Part shown: piece by piece, positions 1 to 10,602 of the stretch
Layout: every line of letters begins with the position of its first letter
Numbering within the stretch: position 1 is the stretch's first letter
DNA from: Bathynomus jamesi
Lineage: Eukaryota > Arthropoda > Malacostraca > Isopoda > Cirolanidae
Assembly: GCA_023014485.1 (NCBI GenBank)
Contig: JAJOZX010007509.1
Span: 62,001 to 126,000, forward strand
Length of the DNA: 64,000 nt
Direction of reading: 5' to 3'
Made by a program: the position numbers and the translations under genes
The notes under the pieces: generated by a model
What the model saw: only the letters and a program-made list of their open reading frames with translations
Database searches by the model: none
What the model was told of the DNA's origin: nothing

Positions 1-961
1 TTGTAAAGGAATTTCAGCGTAAAAATATCCTTAGCCTACCTTATCATGTTAATTTTCAATACTTTCCAACTGTACTTAAAGCAAATTAATTTGGATGTGG
101 ACTTATTTCTTGGTAGGCTCAACAATTTAGTCCCATCTATTAAGTTTACAGTTGAAAAAGAAAATGATGGAAGCCTATCTTTTCTTGATCTAAAAATTTG
201 GAGATGCTCTAATCAGTTCAAATATGAAGTCTACCGTAAGCCTACTAACAATAACTCTTATGTGCATTTTTATTCTGACCATCATCCTTCGATTAAATCC
301 TCTATTTCTCTGCTATGTTTCTTCGAGCATTGAGAGTTGTCACTCCTGAATTTTTAGATTCCGAGTTATGCAATATCATGAATATTGGTACTAAATTATG
401 ATATCCTATTTCATTTTTAGATAACTGTCTTAAGAAAGCCAAGAATAGGTATTATAATAATGTAATTGTAAAGGAATTTCAGCGTAAAAATATCCTTAGC
501 CTACCTTACCATGTTAATTTTCAATACCTTCCAACTTACTTAAAGCAATTGGCATTAATGTAATCTTTAAGTATAATAATACTGTTAAATCACGCCTAAT
601 AAAGAATAGTCCTGATAATGTTGTTGGTTGTGTGTATTCGATCGGATGTACACAATGTAACTCAGTATATATAGGCCAAACCGGTAAAACGTTAGATATT
701 AGGGTAAAACAGCATAAATATGCTTGTAGAACAGCTAATAATTCCAATGCTTTATTTAACCATATGTATAGATGTAACCATAGCATCAAGTGGGATAGTT
801 CTAAAGCGCTTGTTAAAAACAGAGATATAATAGAAAGAAATATTCTAGAATGTGCATTTATTCATTTTAAAAACAATTTCAATAACAGTGCGGGGACGTA
901 TAAAATTGACGATATCATGTTAAAATTTCTTGGCCTCTCATTAACCCTTGTAAGTATGTGC
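1..961 (+). pseudogene. Penelope-like element, reverse transcriptase tail and GIY-YIG endonuclease
   Basis: Retroelement fragment. A short end of one PLE linker (to about base 87) is joined to the thumb of the reverse transcriptase (motifs PSIKFT, LSFLDLKIW, EVYRKPT, YVHFYSDHHPS), then the linker, then a GIY-YIG endonuclease at 632-955 (CVYSIGCTQC, SVYIGQTGKTL, RVKQHKYAC). GIY-YIG plus this RT type defines endonuclease-positive PLEs. The reading frame breaks near 305 and 535, so it is not functional as assembled. The RT palm is missing. Same element as 32,614-33,756, where fewer breaks occur. Confidence 0.88.
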
Positions 962-1021
962 TAATTGTTTTGTTTTTCCTGTACGTTGTATATATTTATG
1001 GGCATCTCGCCTTTTATCTTC

Positions 1022-1067
1022 ATTCCCTGACGAGGTGTAGCTTTGAATACACGAAAGGCCTTGGAAT
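1022..1067 (+). ncRNA. Hammerhead ribozyme of the Penelope-like element
   Basis: All hammerhead parts are readable: stem I ATTCC (1022-1026) with GGAAT (1063-1067); core CTGACGA (1027-1033); stem II GTGTA/TACAC with loop GCTTTGAA; GAAA (1053-1056); a self-complementary stem III AAGGCCTT; predicted cleavage after CTT. One G is unpaired beside the core. PLEs are known to carry minimal hammerheads with very short stem III that act as dimers. It lies downstream of the GIY-YIG frame, in the position of the PLE terminal repeat. Confidence 0.75.
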
Positions 1068-1069
1068 CG

Positions 1070-1597
1070 TTTTTTTTTTTTGTGGGTTGCAGCATTCATT
1101 AATTTCACGTGTTTTATTGTGAAATTCATCCCATTATATATATATATATATAAAAATGGAACATTACAACTTCTATTCTATTCTTACAATCCCTTGCGGC
1201 AAACAGTCCACTTTATAGCGAGAGAAAACATGGGAGGGGGGAAGAGCAAAGGAAAAAATGGGAGAAGAGTAGCTTTCTAACGTAATTTAACATATCAATT
1301 CAGCAACATAGCAGGTTTTTGATTCCTGAAAGAGAGAGAGAGAAAAAAAAAATTATCCTTGCCAGTTGAGAGTTACCAACAATCTGAATATATCCTTGGC
1401 GCGTTGTTGCACTGCACATTTGCACACATTTGGGCTATTTGGGTATAGCTAATACCCCAGCAGTAAATCTTCAATAGGACTAAAGTCAAGACCAGTATCA
1501 TTATTTTCTCACATATTTTGAGCTTTCGAAAGAACTAGGTGTTATTTGATGTCTAATAATAACTGCAGCTAACCTCGAATCAATTATATATTTTTAT
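1070..1597. other. Non-coding stretch after the Penelope-like element
   Basis: Holds a short (TA)n at about 1136-1151 and a short (GA)n at about 1331-1342, the latter expanded to about 63 bases in copy B. No coding signal or RNA fold recognised. In copy B an extra stretch of roughly 90 bases lies beside the (TA)n. Confidence 0.5.
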
Positions 1598-2170
1598 TTT
1601 AAACAGAAAGGAGGGACCAAGGGCAAATGGGCGCAAAAGCGCCCCTCCCATAGAAGAAGAAGAGCCAAATCAGGTACGGGATTTTCGACATGCATAGACA
1701 CTCTGCGTTTGAGAGATGGGAGGTCATAGACAGGAGGAAAGATGGATTGAGGAAGATTGTTCCAGAGTTCACCGGTTGAGTAGAGGAAAGATTGCGATAA
1801 CGATTAACCCTTGCGTTAGATAGTTGGATATAAAAGGAATGAGAAAGTGTAGGAAGTCTGGTGCTGCGTGGTCTCCTTAAAGGAGGAGGCATACAGTTAG
1901 AGAGTTCAGAAGAACAATGTCCGTTATAATAGCGATGCAAAGAGAGAGTGAGGTAACATTGCGGCGAAGAGAGAGAGACGAAGACAATCAGTAAGAGGTG
2001 GGAAATTGATGAGACGAAAAGCCTTTGACTCCACCTGGTCAAGTACGGCTGCGTGGGTTGAGCCACCCCACACACAAGAAGCATACTCCATACATGGGCG
2101 AACAAGACCCCTGTATAGAGAGAGCAAATGAGTGGGGTGAAGAAACCGCGGAGGCTGTACACTGTACAGC
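1598..2170 (-). pseudogene. LINE reverse transcriptase, C-terminal end (3' part)
   Basis: Minus-strand reading frames give the tail of a non-LTR reverse transcriptase: GLVRPCMEYASCVWGG, ESKAFRLINFPPLTDCL, PPPLRRPRSTRLPTLSHSF, GELWNNLPQSIF. The order matches the post-palm region of many arthropod LINEs. The element is split: its upstream part is at 5554-6212, separated by the 3.4-kb TIR element at 2171-5553. Frames shift several times. In copy B the same LINE is uninterrupted (34,628-35,846). Confidence 0.8.
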
Positions 2171-2416
2171 TAGCCCTGTTCAAAAATCAACGTTTTCTTA
2201 TTTTCATAGGTTTCTGTACTTTTTCCATGCTTTTTGACCTGAAAAGGCCGAAAATCACAACCATTTTGACCTAGGTTGTTGGGAAGCATTGCCGCTGGAG
2301 CTTTAAGTTTTCTGCCTTGAAATCGGCCAAAAGCACATTTCCGGGGTCCCCTGAATCATGTTTTGCACTATAACTTTTTATCTAAACAAGATAGAGCAAC
2401 AAATAGGCACCAAATT
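2171..2416 (+). repeat. Left TIR of the 3.4-kb DNA transposon
   Basis: About 245 bp, reading from tagccctgttc to the segment around agatagagcaacaaat. Matches the reverse complement of 5308-5553 with scattered substitutions and small indels. Confidence 0.88.
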
Positions 2417-2652
2417 AAAGTGTTTTTAATCCTCTTTCTAACCTTATACAATTATGATAGTCTTGGAACAGAAATGGCACATTGGTACATACAAAGTTTT
2501 CAGAAATATCACAAAATTCGTTTTCTCACACTCAAGGCAGACAAGGCGCCTTATTCATGACACAATTTGAGATTAACATTTTGTCACAAGTCTAATCGAT
2601 CAAGAAGTGAAAGCATTACATGATGATTAATTTCATAATGACATTTACACAG

Positions 2653-5192
2653 TCAGTTGTTGAGAGTTTGTTTCTTGAAGCTGTCAAAGCGGCGTCTGTT
2701 GAACTCCACAGCTTGAAGGAGATAGTCCCTTTGCTTGGCATCTGTTGTTATGACATTTGCAAAGTCGCTCATCATCTTGACACCACGTTCAGCAATGTCA
2801 TTCACCGCTTTCAGATTCTTAACATAGTCCAACGCTTTTCTGTAGTCCTCATTCTGTGGCCAAGACGTGACAGGTTCCAGAAGCCACTCGGATCCAATGT
2901 TCAGTGTGTCCAGCAGGAAATGTGATTCTGGGCCAATGAGATCAACCAGGGTGGTCTTAGCTGTGACTCTCTGGAATAGAGGCTTTCCTGTTCTGAAGCT
3001 GTCTGGCTTCTCAGTGGCATGTAACTGGGTAGCAATGTCGTGCTTCAATGTGTCACTCAATCTACTGCTGAACAGGGCAAATGGCACGACTTCCTGCGTC
3101 AGGTACCATTTGTGGTTTTCCATCTTATTAAGTACTGCATCAGCAAGCTCTGGGTCAGTTTTCTTGTACTTCAACATGTCCTGGATTAGACTTAGATCAT
3201 TCACGGGAGCATCTGCAGCAGACATTGACATCATCCATACAGGAGTGTAGAACAGCGCAAGGAAGGTGTTGAGTCTTTCCAGCTTTGATACAGTGTCTTC
3301 GTCGTACTCAAGTTGATCTGCAAACATCAGCATTTTCATGGAGTACAGGTTTCTGGCCATCCATCTGGCCTGATGAATGGCGCCTGGTCGACTCCAGTGA
3401 ATACCTCGAGGAGGCGTTCCTCCAAGAACAATGACTGTCAGTTCAGCCATTTCCCTGTAGTCGGCTCTTGGAAGCCTTTCTGCTGTTAGAATGTCTTGGA
3501 GTATTTCTTCAATGTTCTTCTTCTTTTCCTTCAGCCATTTGCTGTTGATAGCCAGCATCTTTGGGTTTTCCTTGGACAAGTCCGTCCAAACATCCTTCAG
3601 ATGCTCAAACCAGGGATTATCTGGCCCCTTCACCTTCCCAAACAGCTTCTCCCAAACTGCTCCTACTAGGATTTCCAGGATGTGATGTCGACAGGCCAGA
3701 TAAAACACCTTTTTTTCAGCATTTTCTCTAGCAGTTTGGCAGCTCCTCTGTGAACTCCACTGTTACTGGATGTAGTGTCAAAACAAGGGCAGTAACATTA
3801 TCCGTAAGTTCCCATGTCTCCAGTAAATCCATTGAAGCCTCAGCCTGAGCTGTGCCAGAAGAATTGTCGATGACAGGTACTCCCAATAACTTTCCTTCAG
3901 TGTATGAAGGTGGACCAGACACTAGCACAGCTAAAGTCTCTGAGGTACTTCCAGGTTCACTGCCCAAGACATCTTTGAGCAACTTTCCATCCCAGTGTAA
4001 GGCAGCGTACTGTGGGGGGTTTTCACAAAACTTGGACATGTGACTCTGGCTGATATTATACCTGACAGCATTCTGTTGCGACGTGTTGTTGAGGTTGAGA
4101 TGACGAAGTTATCCAGATCAGCCCCTCCAGCTTTCAAGGTGGCAGAAACCATGGCAGTAACTTGATTGTCTGATAAACCAAGACGATCAGCTGTATTGCA
4201 GATGACATCACATTCCATGACCTTCCTTGGAAACGTCAAAGTCACACTAGTCACAGTGTCTTGATGGTGAGAACATCCAGGACGAGGCTGATGGTAATCC
4301 ATGTCCTCTGTGTTAGCGTCGTTGTCAGTTGAGTCACCCCAGGTAATGTCATCCACATGAACAACTGCCTCTTGTTCTGCTGCAGCTGTAAAATAGTACA
4401 ACATGTTAAGACAGTAATTGTTAAGTACATGCTAAATATCGCAATGAAGTAAAACTTAAAACTTTTTGTGGCGTTCAAAGTAATTAGTTTTACCTTGTTC
4501 TTGTCTATGCTGCAGTCTTTCATTCCTCGCTGCTTGCTGCAGGGATCTTGTCTCAAAATCTTGTCATGACCAGACATATGACCTTTCCTCTCAGTCTTTT
4601 GGTCTTCGTAGAACCTGATATCCTCATCTTTCTTCTCTCTGGATAACAGTCTGTTGTTCTGTATTTCCTGGATTGCATCTGGAGCTCCTATATCGAACAG
4701 GCTGTCTAATTCCAGCACAAATGCTCCTCTTTTTCCTCCAGGGTTACTTGCTCTTCCTTTGCTTTTCACCAGAGCACGATGTTTCTCATATAGTTTCATG
4801 AAGAGCTTCATTGCGTTGTACTTGGTCATTGTCTTGATCCTAGCCATCTGCCAGAATGGGATGATAGATTCAACTGTTTCATATGCAGGTCTTGAACCAT
4901 GGGCCTCCCTGCATTTTCCGGTAAATTCTGAAGATTAAGGAAATACTGGAACGCCTGTCTGTTGGTGGGAAGCTGGGAACCACTGATAAAAGCTGAAGGG
5001 TATCCAACCAGGAAAGTTTCAGTGAGAGATCTGGTAGATGGCCCAGTTGACACCTGCCTGTGGACAGTACGTGGAGGTTCTGAGATATCAACTGTGCGCC
5101 CACAGAGCTCCCTCAGCTCCTTGCTTAGTGCCATTGTGAAGTTGTAACTTGTAGATGGTTTTCTAGATTCTGATTGAGTTTCTGTTGTTTCC
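2653..5192 (-). pseudogene. DDE/RNase H-like transposase, spliced and frameshifted
   Basis: Reads right to left. An acceptor (TTTTTCAG) precedes 5192, and the frame is open upstream of MALSKELREL, so a further 5' exon probably existed. Next comes a conserved block (ELDSLFDIGAPDAIQEI, NRLLSREKK, FYEDQKTERKGHMSG), an intron at 4386-4493, then the catalytic part: ALHWDGKLL, VPVIDNSSGTAQAEASM, DTTSSNSG (reached only after a 1-base shift near 3775), ACRHHILE, GIHWSRPGAIHQARWMA, YTPVWMM and, near the end, ERGVKMMSDF. The Asp in HWDGK, the Asp in DTTS, the CxxHH motif and a late Glu are plausible RNase H-fold residues (inference). Such proteins are multi-copy and uncharacterised in many invertebrates. 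At least three single-base shifts (near 4567, 4083 and 3775) break it, so it is inactive as assembled. Confidence 0.75.
4386..4493 (-). other. Intron in the DDE transposase gene
   Basis: On the minus strand the donor is AACAAG|GTAAAACT and the acceptor is TACTATTTTACAG|CTGCAG; 108 bp, AT-rich. Joining the exons gives a Gln/Glu/Ala-rich stretch (RQEQ-AAAEQE) only if the upstream 1-base frameshift is allowed for. Confidence 0.65.
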
Positions 5193-5208
5193 TGAAAAAT
5201 GATAGATA

Positions 5209-5210
5209 AT

Positions 5211-5242
<32 letters not shown>

Positions 5243-5291
5243 ATTTATTTATTATTATTATATTATTATTATTATTATTATTATTATTTAT
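5209..5291 (+). repeat. (TTA)n microsatellite
   Basis: Imperfect TTA/ATT repeat inside the 3.4-kb element, just beyond the most 5' recognisable transposase exon. Confidence 0.95.
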
Positions 5292-5307
5292 TAATTTTAT
5301 GCTCTTT

Positions 5308-5553
5308 CATTTGATACCTAATTTGTTGCTCTATCTTGTTTAGATCAAAAGTTAAAGTGCAAAACATAATTCAAGGGACCCCGGAATTGGCGCTTTGGCC
5401 GATTTCAAGGCAGAAAATTTAAAGCTCCATGCGGCAATGCTTCCCACATCCTAGGTCAAATAGTTGTGATTTTCGGCTTTTTCAGGTCAAAAAGCATGGG
5501 AAAATGTACAGAAACCTATGAAAATAAGAACAGTTGATTTTTGAACAGGCCTA
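5308..5553 (-). repeat. Right TIR of the 3.4-kb DNA transposon
   Basis: Reverse complement of the left TIR; shared blocks include ttgctctatcttgttta, gatttcaaggcagaaaat and cagaaacctatgaaaataag. Confidence 0.88.
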
Positions 5554-6212
5554 CTGTACAGCACACCTAACCTCTTAGAAACTGTTCTAGAAAGAAAGTA
5601 TATGTGATCTTTCCAGGAAAGATCACGAGAAAAGGAAACGCCAACAATGTTAAGAAAAGAGAAAGGATTGAGTTGTGTGTTGTTGAAGGTAAGGGGATAG
5701 TTGTGTGGAATTTTGACGAGTAGACAGATGGAGGAACGGAATTTTTGAGACATTGAAAGCCACAAGGTTTTCTCTGCCCCAATCAGATATAGCAGAAAGA
5801 TCAGAGATCAGGTGTCCCATAGCCGTCCTACGTGAATCATGAAGTGACTGCTGTGAGGGACGCTTTGGGAAGCGGGTGGAGAGGTGAAGAGTGGAATCAT
5901 CGACATGGGAGTGAATAGGACTGGAAGTGGAATTAAAAGATCATTATAAACAAAAGGAAAAGAGGGGTGACAGGACAGATCCCTGAGGAATACCACTGTT
6001 AATAGCTTTGGGAGAAGAACAGTGGCCATCTACAACCGCAGCTATTGATCGGCCAGAAACAAAATTAGAGATGAAGGCACAGATAGAAGGATAGAAACCG
6101 AAGGAGGGCAGTTTCGAAATTAAAGATTTATGTCAGACTCTATCAAAAGCTTTTGATATGTCTAACCCAATAGCAAAAGTTTCTCCCGAAATCCAGAAGG
6201 CGGATGACCAAG
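5554..6212 (-). pseudogene. LINE reverse transcriptase palm region (5' part)
   Basis: Minus-strand frames give DISKAFDRV followed by a stop where Trp is expected, HKSLISKLP, FINDLL, HVDDST (a changed YADD box), FLNIVGVSFSRDLSWKDHI and VSKRLGVL. These are reverse-transcriptase motifs in order, upstream of the fragment at 1598-2170. Several frameshifts; the 5' end runs into (TA)n at about 6213. Confidence 0.78.
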
Positions 6213-6235
6213 ATATATATATATATATATATATT

Positions 6236-7000
6236 ATTAGGGATATACCGACTATTCGGTGTTTGGTATTTGGTATTCAGCAAAAATGAGGATATTCGCG
6301 ATTCTGACCAATACTTTATATATGTTTTTCTAACCCAGTACCGAATATTTGATAACTAGGGTAAATAATGTGATTTAGGAAATGGAACTTAAAATGTATT
6401 CTTTTATTTCAAAGAATAATTGTAAACAAATCTAACTTCATGTAAGTGATACTAATAAGTAATAACCTTACAAAAATAAACAGGTAGTGATAATAATTAC
6501 CACTAAAATAAAACCTAATAATTGAAATTTAAGGCAAGTTGATTATCCTGTAGAAAAATTAGTCGTTCAGTAGCATCAGGAGCTAAATGATTACGCGCGT
6601 TGGTATTTACATGTTTCCCAGAACTGAACTGCAGTTCCCTTTGTACGTTTGTGGGTGGCGTGGTGAGATACTGTATTTGCGAGCAAGTACTAATAGTTTC
6701 GGGAATCTTTCGCTTTTATGGCTCCACCAATTAAATATGTTCGTATAGCGATTGACTCGTGGCTCCTTTGAATACATGTCTAATTTTTTTTTTAACTTTG
6801 CTGGCTACTTTTGATAGGTGGACGCACATCTCACTGTGAAGACGTAGGAACCTCATCGAAGTTACTCCATAAGTGAACCGTCGGCTTCTTTTTTGAAGGT
6901 TCTTGATCTTCTCATGAAACAAAGCAGTTGTTTCATCTCAATGAGTTATATTGCGTGTAGGACTAGCATTAGGTGATGCAGACATTGTGATTATCTTCAT
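6236..7000 (-). pseudogene. hAT transposase, C-terminal dimerisation region remnant
   Basis: Minus strand, with changes of frame: HVFKGATSQSLYEHI, then HKSERFPKLLVL, then RNHLAPDATERLIFLQDN near 6540-6620. This is the signature of the hAT C-terminal dimerisation domain (WW...FP.L..LARKYL..., R..L.P...E.LIFL). One end at about 6238 begins tagggatataccga, resembling a hAT terminus, but no matching right end was found. Catalytic residues are not preserved. Confidence 0.68.
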
Positions 7001-7540
7001 TTTTTACAAGATCAGGTAATGTAATGCAAAAATTTAAAACGATGATCTAAAACCTGATTAATCATTCAAGCATGTCTATCTTCCACTGCTTCAAGTGATT
7101 CTATAAATTTTCTATTAATCGTTTTTCATTGTATGACTACCTACATCATCAGTTATGTAACGCAAAAATACTACGAGATCCGTTACTCCGGGAGACACCA
7201 TGGAAAGACAAGACAATCAGAAGAAGTCATTCGTTAATTTTTGAAAATGGTTAAGAAGCTTTATAATACGCAAAATAAGAATCCACTGATGATTATTGAG
7301 GGTTGTTTAACGAAAACCATTTTTCATCGTCATGGTAACCTCAAAAGTTGAAGAGGAAAACGCTTCCGGGCTTTTGTTAAACAGTTTAAATAAATCATTT
7401 AATATTTAAAGGCTTATTTCACCTCTGTTTCGACGAAGACATAATCAGTATTAATTTATGGGATAAACTAATTGTATATGAAAAGGATCCGATGTAATAT
7501 GATGACGTTGAGAACGCTTATCCTTTTTTTAATTACATTC
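7001..7540. other. Non-coding AT-rich stretch
   Basis: No coding frame, RNA fold or terminal repeats recognised. It is shared with copy B with few differences and may be the internal part of the adjacent hAT remnant. Confidence 0.4.
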
Positions 7541-7548
7541 TAGCATCC

Positions 7549-7667
7549 GGAATAATAATAATAATAAATAATAATAATAATAATAATAAAAATAATAATA
7601 ATAATAAAATAAAATAATAATAATAATAATAAATAATAATAATAATAATATAATAAATATCATAATA

Positions 7668-7724
<57 letters not shown>
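7549..7724 (+). repeat. (TAA)n microsatellite
   Basis: About 175 bases of interrupted AAT/TAA repeats abutting a 5S-like sequence. Long poly-Tyr/Ile/Leu reading frames here are artefacts of the repeat. Confidence 0.97.
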
Positions 7725-7725
<1 letters not shown>

Positions 7726-7727
7726 TT

Positions 7728-7853
7728 GGGGCTACGTCGTGGTGAGTGTCGTAACATCGCTTTCCTGAGAACAGTGAAGTTAAGCGACACTTGGTGTGGG
7801 TAGTAGTTGGATGGGAGACCGTCCTCCGTTCCCACAATACACAGTGATCCGTG
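7728..7853 (+). ncRNA. 5S rRNA-like sequence (5S pseudogene or SINE3-type head)
   Basis: Contains GAAGTTAAGCGACACTT and GTAGTTGGATGGGAGACCG, matching the A-box and C-box internal promoter of animal 5S rRNA, plus a 5S-like 5' part (GGGGCTACGTCGTGGTGAGT) and 3' part (CCGTTCCCACAA). Too diverged to be a working 5S gene. Adjacent (TAA)n and the recurrence at 37,575 suggest a dispersed 5S-derived short repeat. Its tail resumes at 9007 after a hAT insertion. Confidence 0.7.
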
Positions 7854-7861
7854 GTTCGGAT

Positions 7862-8998
7862 TAGGGATGAAATAATACCGACAATTTTTAATACCGGTAT
7901 TTGAACAATTATTTTACTGATACCGGTGTTGATACCGGTTTTATGCAGAGAATAATTTAGTTAGATTTCTTTCATGAAATGTAACTACCATATGTTTGAC
8001 ACCTGAATGTGAAGTTGGTTGAGGCGATTGAGGCGTATCATATTTACTTTTAGCTAAACTCTCTCGAATGAATTCACTTGTGGCAATAGAGCGGAAGCTA
8101 AATCCATCAACACACGCAAGTTTTGCAATTTCTTCTTCAATAGATTTTTTGTTAAAAATGTATCCAAAGTTTTTTGTTTTTATGTTGTTGATTTTCACCT
8201 ATCTTGATTTCAGCAACATTTATATTATGAATTGTTTTCAAATGAACGGATAATCCACTAGTTGAGCCCCCACTGCGCTTTATAACTTTTTCACACTTTG
8301 AACATTCAGCTTTTCAGCTTCGTCTTTATTTTTCTTAATAAAATAATTCCACACGATTGATGTTTTTGACATTCTTGTAATAGATTCGAAGGGGTAGGTT
8401 ATTTAAAGTAAGAAATAGCTTATTCCCATATCACAAGACCGCAATGCGCACGTAACAAAATTACAAAATTTAACTCGTGAAATATGCGCATCAATCAACC
8501 ACTACAAGCGTCTAGTACGAAATTCGAAATCGAATGAATTCAATAACCAATCTAAAAAAGCAACGCGAGGTTTTGGAATCGTGTAAAAACGTTTTTGAAA
8601 GTTTCAATACGTATTTATATGATTTCAAATGTTTAAGGCGAGAGTTCTGGATGATAGGTTCCCTTTTCAGAAAAATGGACACATCATATAACGTCAATAA
8701 CATAATATTATGACAAATTATAAATTGTGACATACACTAATGACGCCCCTCAAAGATACTGTATACTGCATACGTAAGTTACGTATGAAGATAAATCATT
8801 ATTTCTACTCACATTGACCACAAAATTCTAAAAAACAAATCTTTGTTAACTTGACATTTGCTGATTGCTCCCACAATAAAGACAATAGGCAGTTCTTCAA
8901 TACCGAAAACCCGGTATCGATAATCACGATATCGGTATCGTGTTTCTTGTCCAATACTGGTATAAATACCAGTTTTTCAATACCGGCTTTCATCACTA
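7862..8998 (-). mobile_element. Non-autonomous hAT element with BED finger remnant
   Basis: Ends are TAGGGATGAAA and, inverted, TAGTGATGAAAGCCGGTATT. It is flanked by a perfect 8-bp target duplication gttcggat (7854-7861 and 8999-9006), the size typical of hAT. It sits inside the 3' part of the 5S-like repeat. Subterminal regions are rich in accggta motifs. The catalytic domain is absent, so it would depend on a related transposase. Confidence 0.85.
7941..8372 (-). pseudogene. hAT N-terminal BED zinc finger fragment
   Basis: Starting at the ATG at 8372, the minus strand gives MSKTSIVWNYFIKKN, then after a 1-base slip AECSKCEKVIK and STSGLSVHLKTIHN. The Cx2C...Hx4H spacing is that of a BED zinc finger, the DNA-binding domain at the N terminus of many hAT transposases. 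The following residues are Lys-rich, then the frame ends. Only the DNA-binding part survives. Confidence 0.7.
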
Positions 8999-9079
8999 GT
9001 TCGGATCCCATGTCGCCTTCGTCATTTAACCTTAAATGTTGCGAAGGAGGTTAAACAATACCATCATTACATTTATATA

Positions 9080-10299
9080 CAGGGTGTACATAAAGTCAGG
9101 ATCTATTTTTGTGAAATAATTATTTTTTTCTATTTTTCTTTTCAGAAGCCCTTAGAATGAATACAGAAGAGCGTGTGGCAATAGTAATTTGGCGAATCGA
9201 GGGAAAGAAATACAATGACATCAGGGAGAAGTTTAGAAGGAGATTTCATAAGCCGGGGCCAATAGACAAGACAATACGAAAATTGGTGAACAAATTTAAA
9301 CGAACGGGATCTGTAAATGATGAAGCAAGATCAGGACGACCGTGTATGTCAGATCTTACCGTGAATGCAGTACGCGGAATTATCACTGAGGAGCCACGTA
9401 CGTCCGTTCGTGCTGCATCACACAGACTCGGCCTCCCGACGTCATCTGTGCACAAAATTCTGAAAGTTAATTTGCAGAAGAAAAGCTATCATTTGCAGGT
9501 TTTACATGATTTACATGAGGAAGATTTCCCTCGACGAAGTGCTGTGTGTGCTGATCTCGTAGAATAAATCTGGAGTGATAATTTAATGGACAACATTCTC
9601 TTTAGTGATGAAGCCACTTTCCATACGTGTGGAAAATTAAATCGCCATAACTGTCGAATTTGGGCAGATGAAAGACCAAATGATTTCGTCCAAAATTGGG
9701 AAAGAGACTCACCTAAAGTTAATGTCTGGATGGGTTTTAACAAAATCTAAGGTTTATGGTCCTTTTTTCTTTGCTGAAGCTACAGTTACGGGGCTTACTT
9801 ATCTGGACATGTTGCAGCAATTCCTTGAACCTCAGCTGATTGGGGATAGGATTGTTAGTACCGTCGTCTGTCAACATGATAGTGCTCCTTGTCACTATGC
9901 CAAAATTGTTCAGGCTTATCTAAATGGACGTTTTCCAAATCGCTGGATCAGACGCGGAAGCAACAGACTTTGGCCAGCGAGATCATCAGATTTAACACCT
10001 TTAGATTTCTTTGCATGAGGCTTTATCAAATCGCACGTCTATCAGACGAAGATTACGAGTCTTGAAAACTTACGTACACGTATACGAACTGCGGCAGATA
10101 ACATAACCCCGCAAATGCTCCAGAATGTGTTTAGAAATGCTACGGAATGATTTGAGCTGTGCAGGGATACTGATGGGCGTCACGTCGAATCCTACTCTTA
10201 ATTATTTAATAAATGTTACCACTTTATCATTTTATGATTGAATTCCATATAATTTCCAAGTGCTTCACAAAAATAGATCCTGACTTTATGTACACCCTG
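9080..10299 (+). mobile_element. Tc1/mariner element, DD41D type
   Basis: About 36-bp perfect TIRs (CAGGGTGTACATAAAGTCAG at the left; its inverse at 10,264-10,299) flanked by TA on each side; 1,220 bp. Size, TIR and TA target are those of IS630-Tc1-mariner elements. Confidence 0.95.
9157..10150 (+). pseudogene. Mariner-type transposase (DD41D), broken
   Basis: Cut-and-paste transposase. An N-terminal helix-turn-helix pair (ERVAIVIWRIEGKKY, RKLVNKFKRTGSVND, GRPCMSDL, TSVRAASHRLGLPTSSV) is followed by catalytic motifs LFSDEATF, QHDSAPCHYAKI and SSDLTPLDFF. I count 41 residues between the second Asp and the Asp of TPLD. An in-frame TAA follows DLVE (near 9565), a 1-base insertion lies near 9735 (absent in copy B), and a stop replaces the residue after PLDFFA. 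Each copy has its own frameshifts, some of which could be sequencing errors. Confidence 0.9.
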
Positions 10300-10602
10300 T
10301 ATATGTATATATACAGTATATTAGATAAGATTCATACCAAAAAATTCATCTATTACACACGTCACATTTGAAAATTATTGACACCAATAAGGGACCAAAA
10401 AGGGAGCAAAAATGGACTTACATATTTTAAAATCATTCCCTATTACATAAAAAACAAAATTTGAACCCCTTCCGCATCTAAAGTTTCGGTTCAAAAATGA
10501 ACCTTTACCTATAATTGCAGCTCCACATAATCAATAATTTTTTAATTTTATAAAGTTCATAAAAATGTAGAATAATTTTAAATCTATTTTTAGTATTTAG
10601 TA
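10300..10602. other. Non-coding AT-rich stretch
   Basis: Short (TA) run at 10,301-10,321, then AT-rich sequence with no recognised gene or repeat; identical in copy B. Confidence 0.45.

Larger units (their letters stand above)
2171..5553 (-). mobile_element. 3.4-kb TIR DNA transposon inserted in a LINE (copy A only)
   Basis: Bounded by inverted repeats of about 245 bp (2171-2416 and 5308-5553), beginning TAGCCCTGTTCAAAAATCAA and TAGGCCTGTTCAAAAATCAA. It interrupts a LINE frame that is continuous in copy B. It carries one spliced transposase-like gene on the minus strand. The 9-mer ctgtacagc lies on both sides (2162-2170 and 5554-5562), but the uninterrupted copy B site reads ctgtacaggctgcacagc, so a clean target duplication is not proven. 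Family not identified; the long TIR is MULE-like in style only. Confidence 0.85.

Noticed and set aside
7529..7837. Long Tyr/Ile/Leu-rich reading frames
   Set aside because: Produced entirely by the (TAA)n repeat; no start context or domain.
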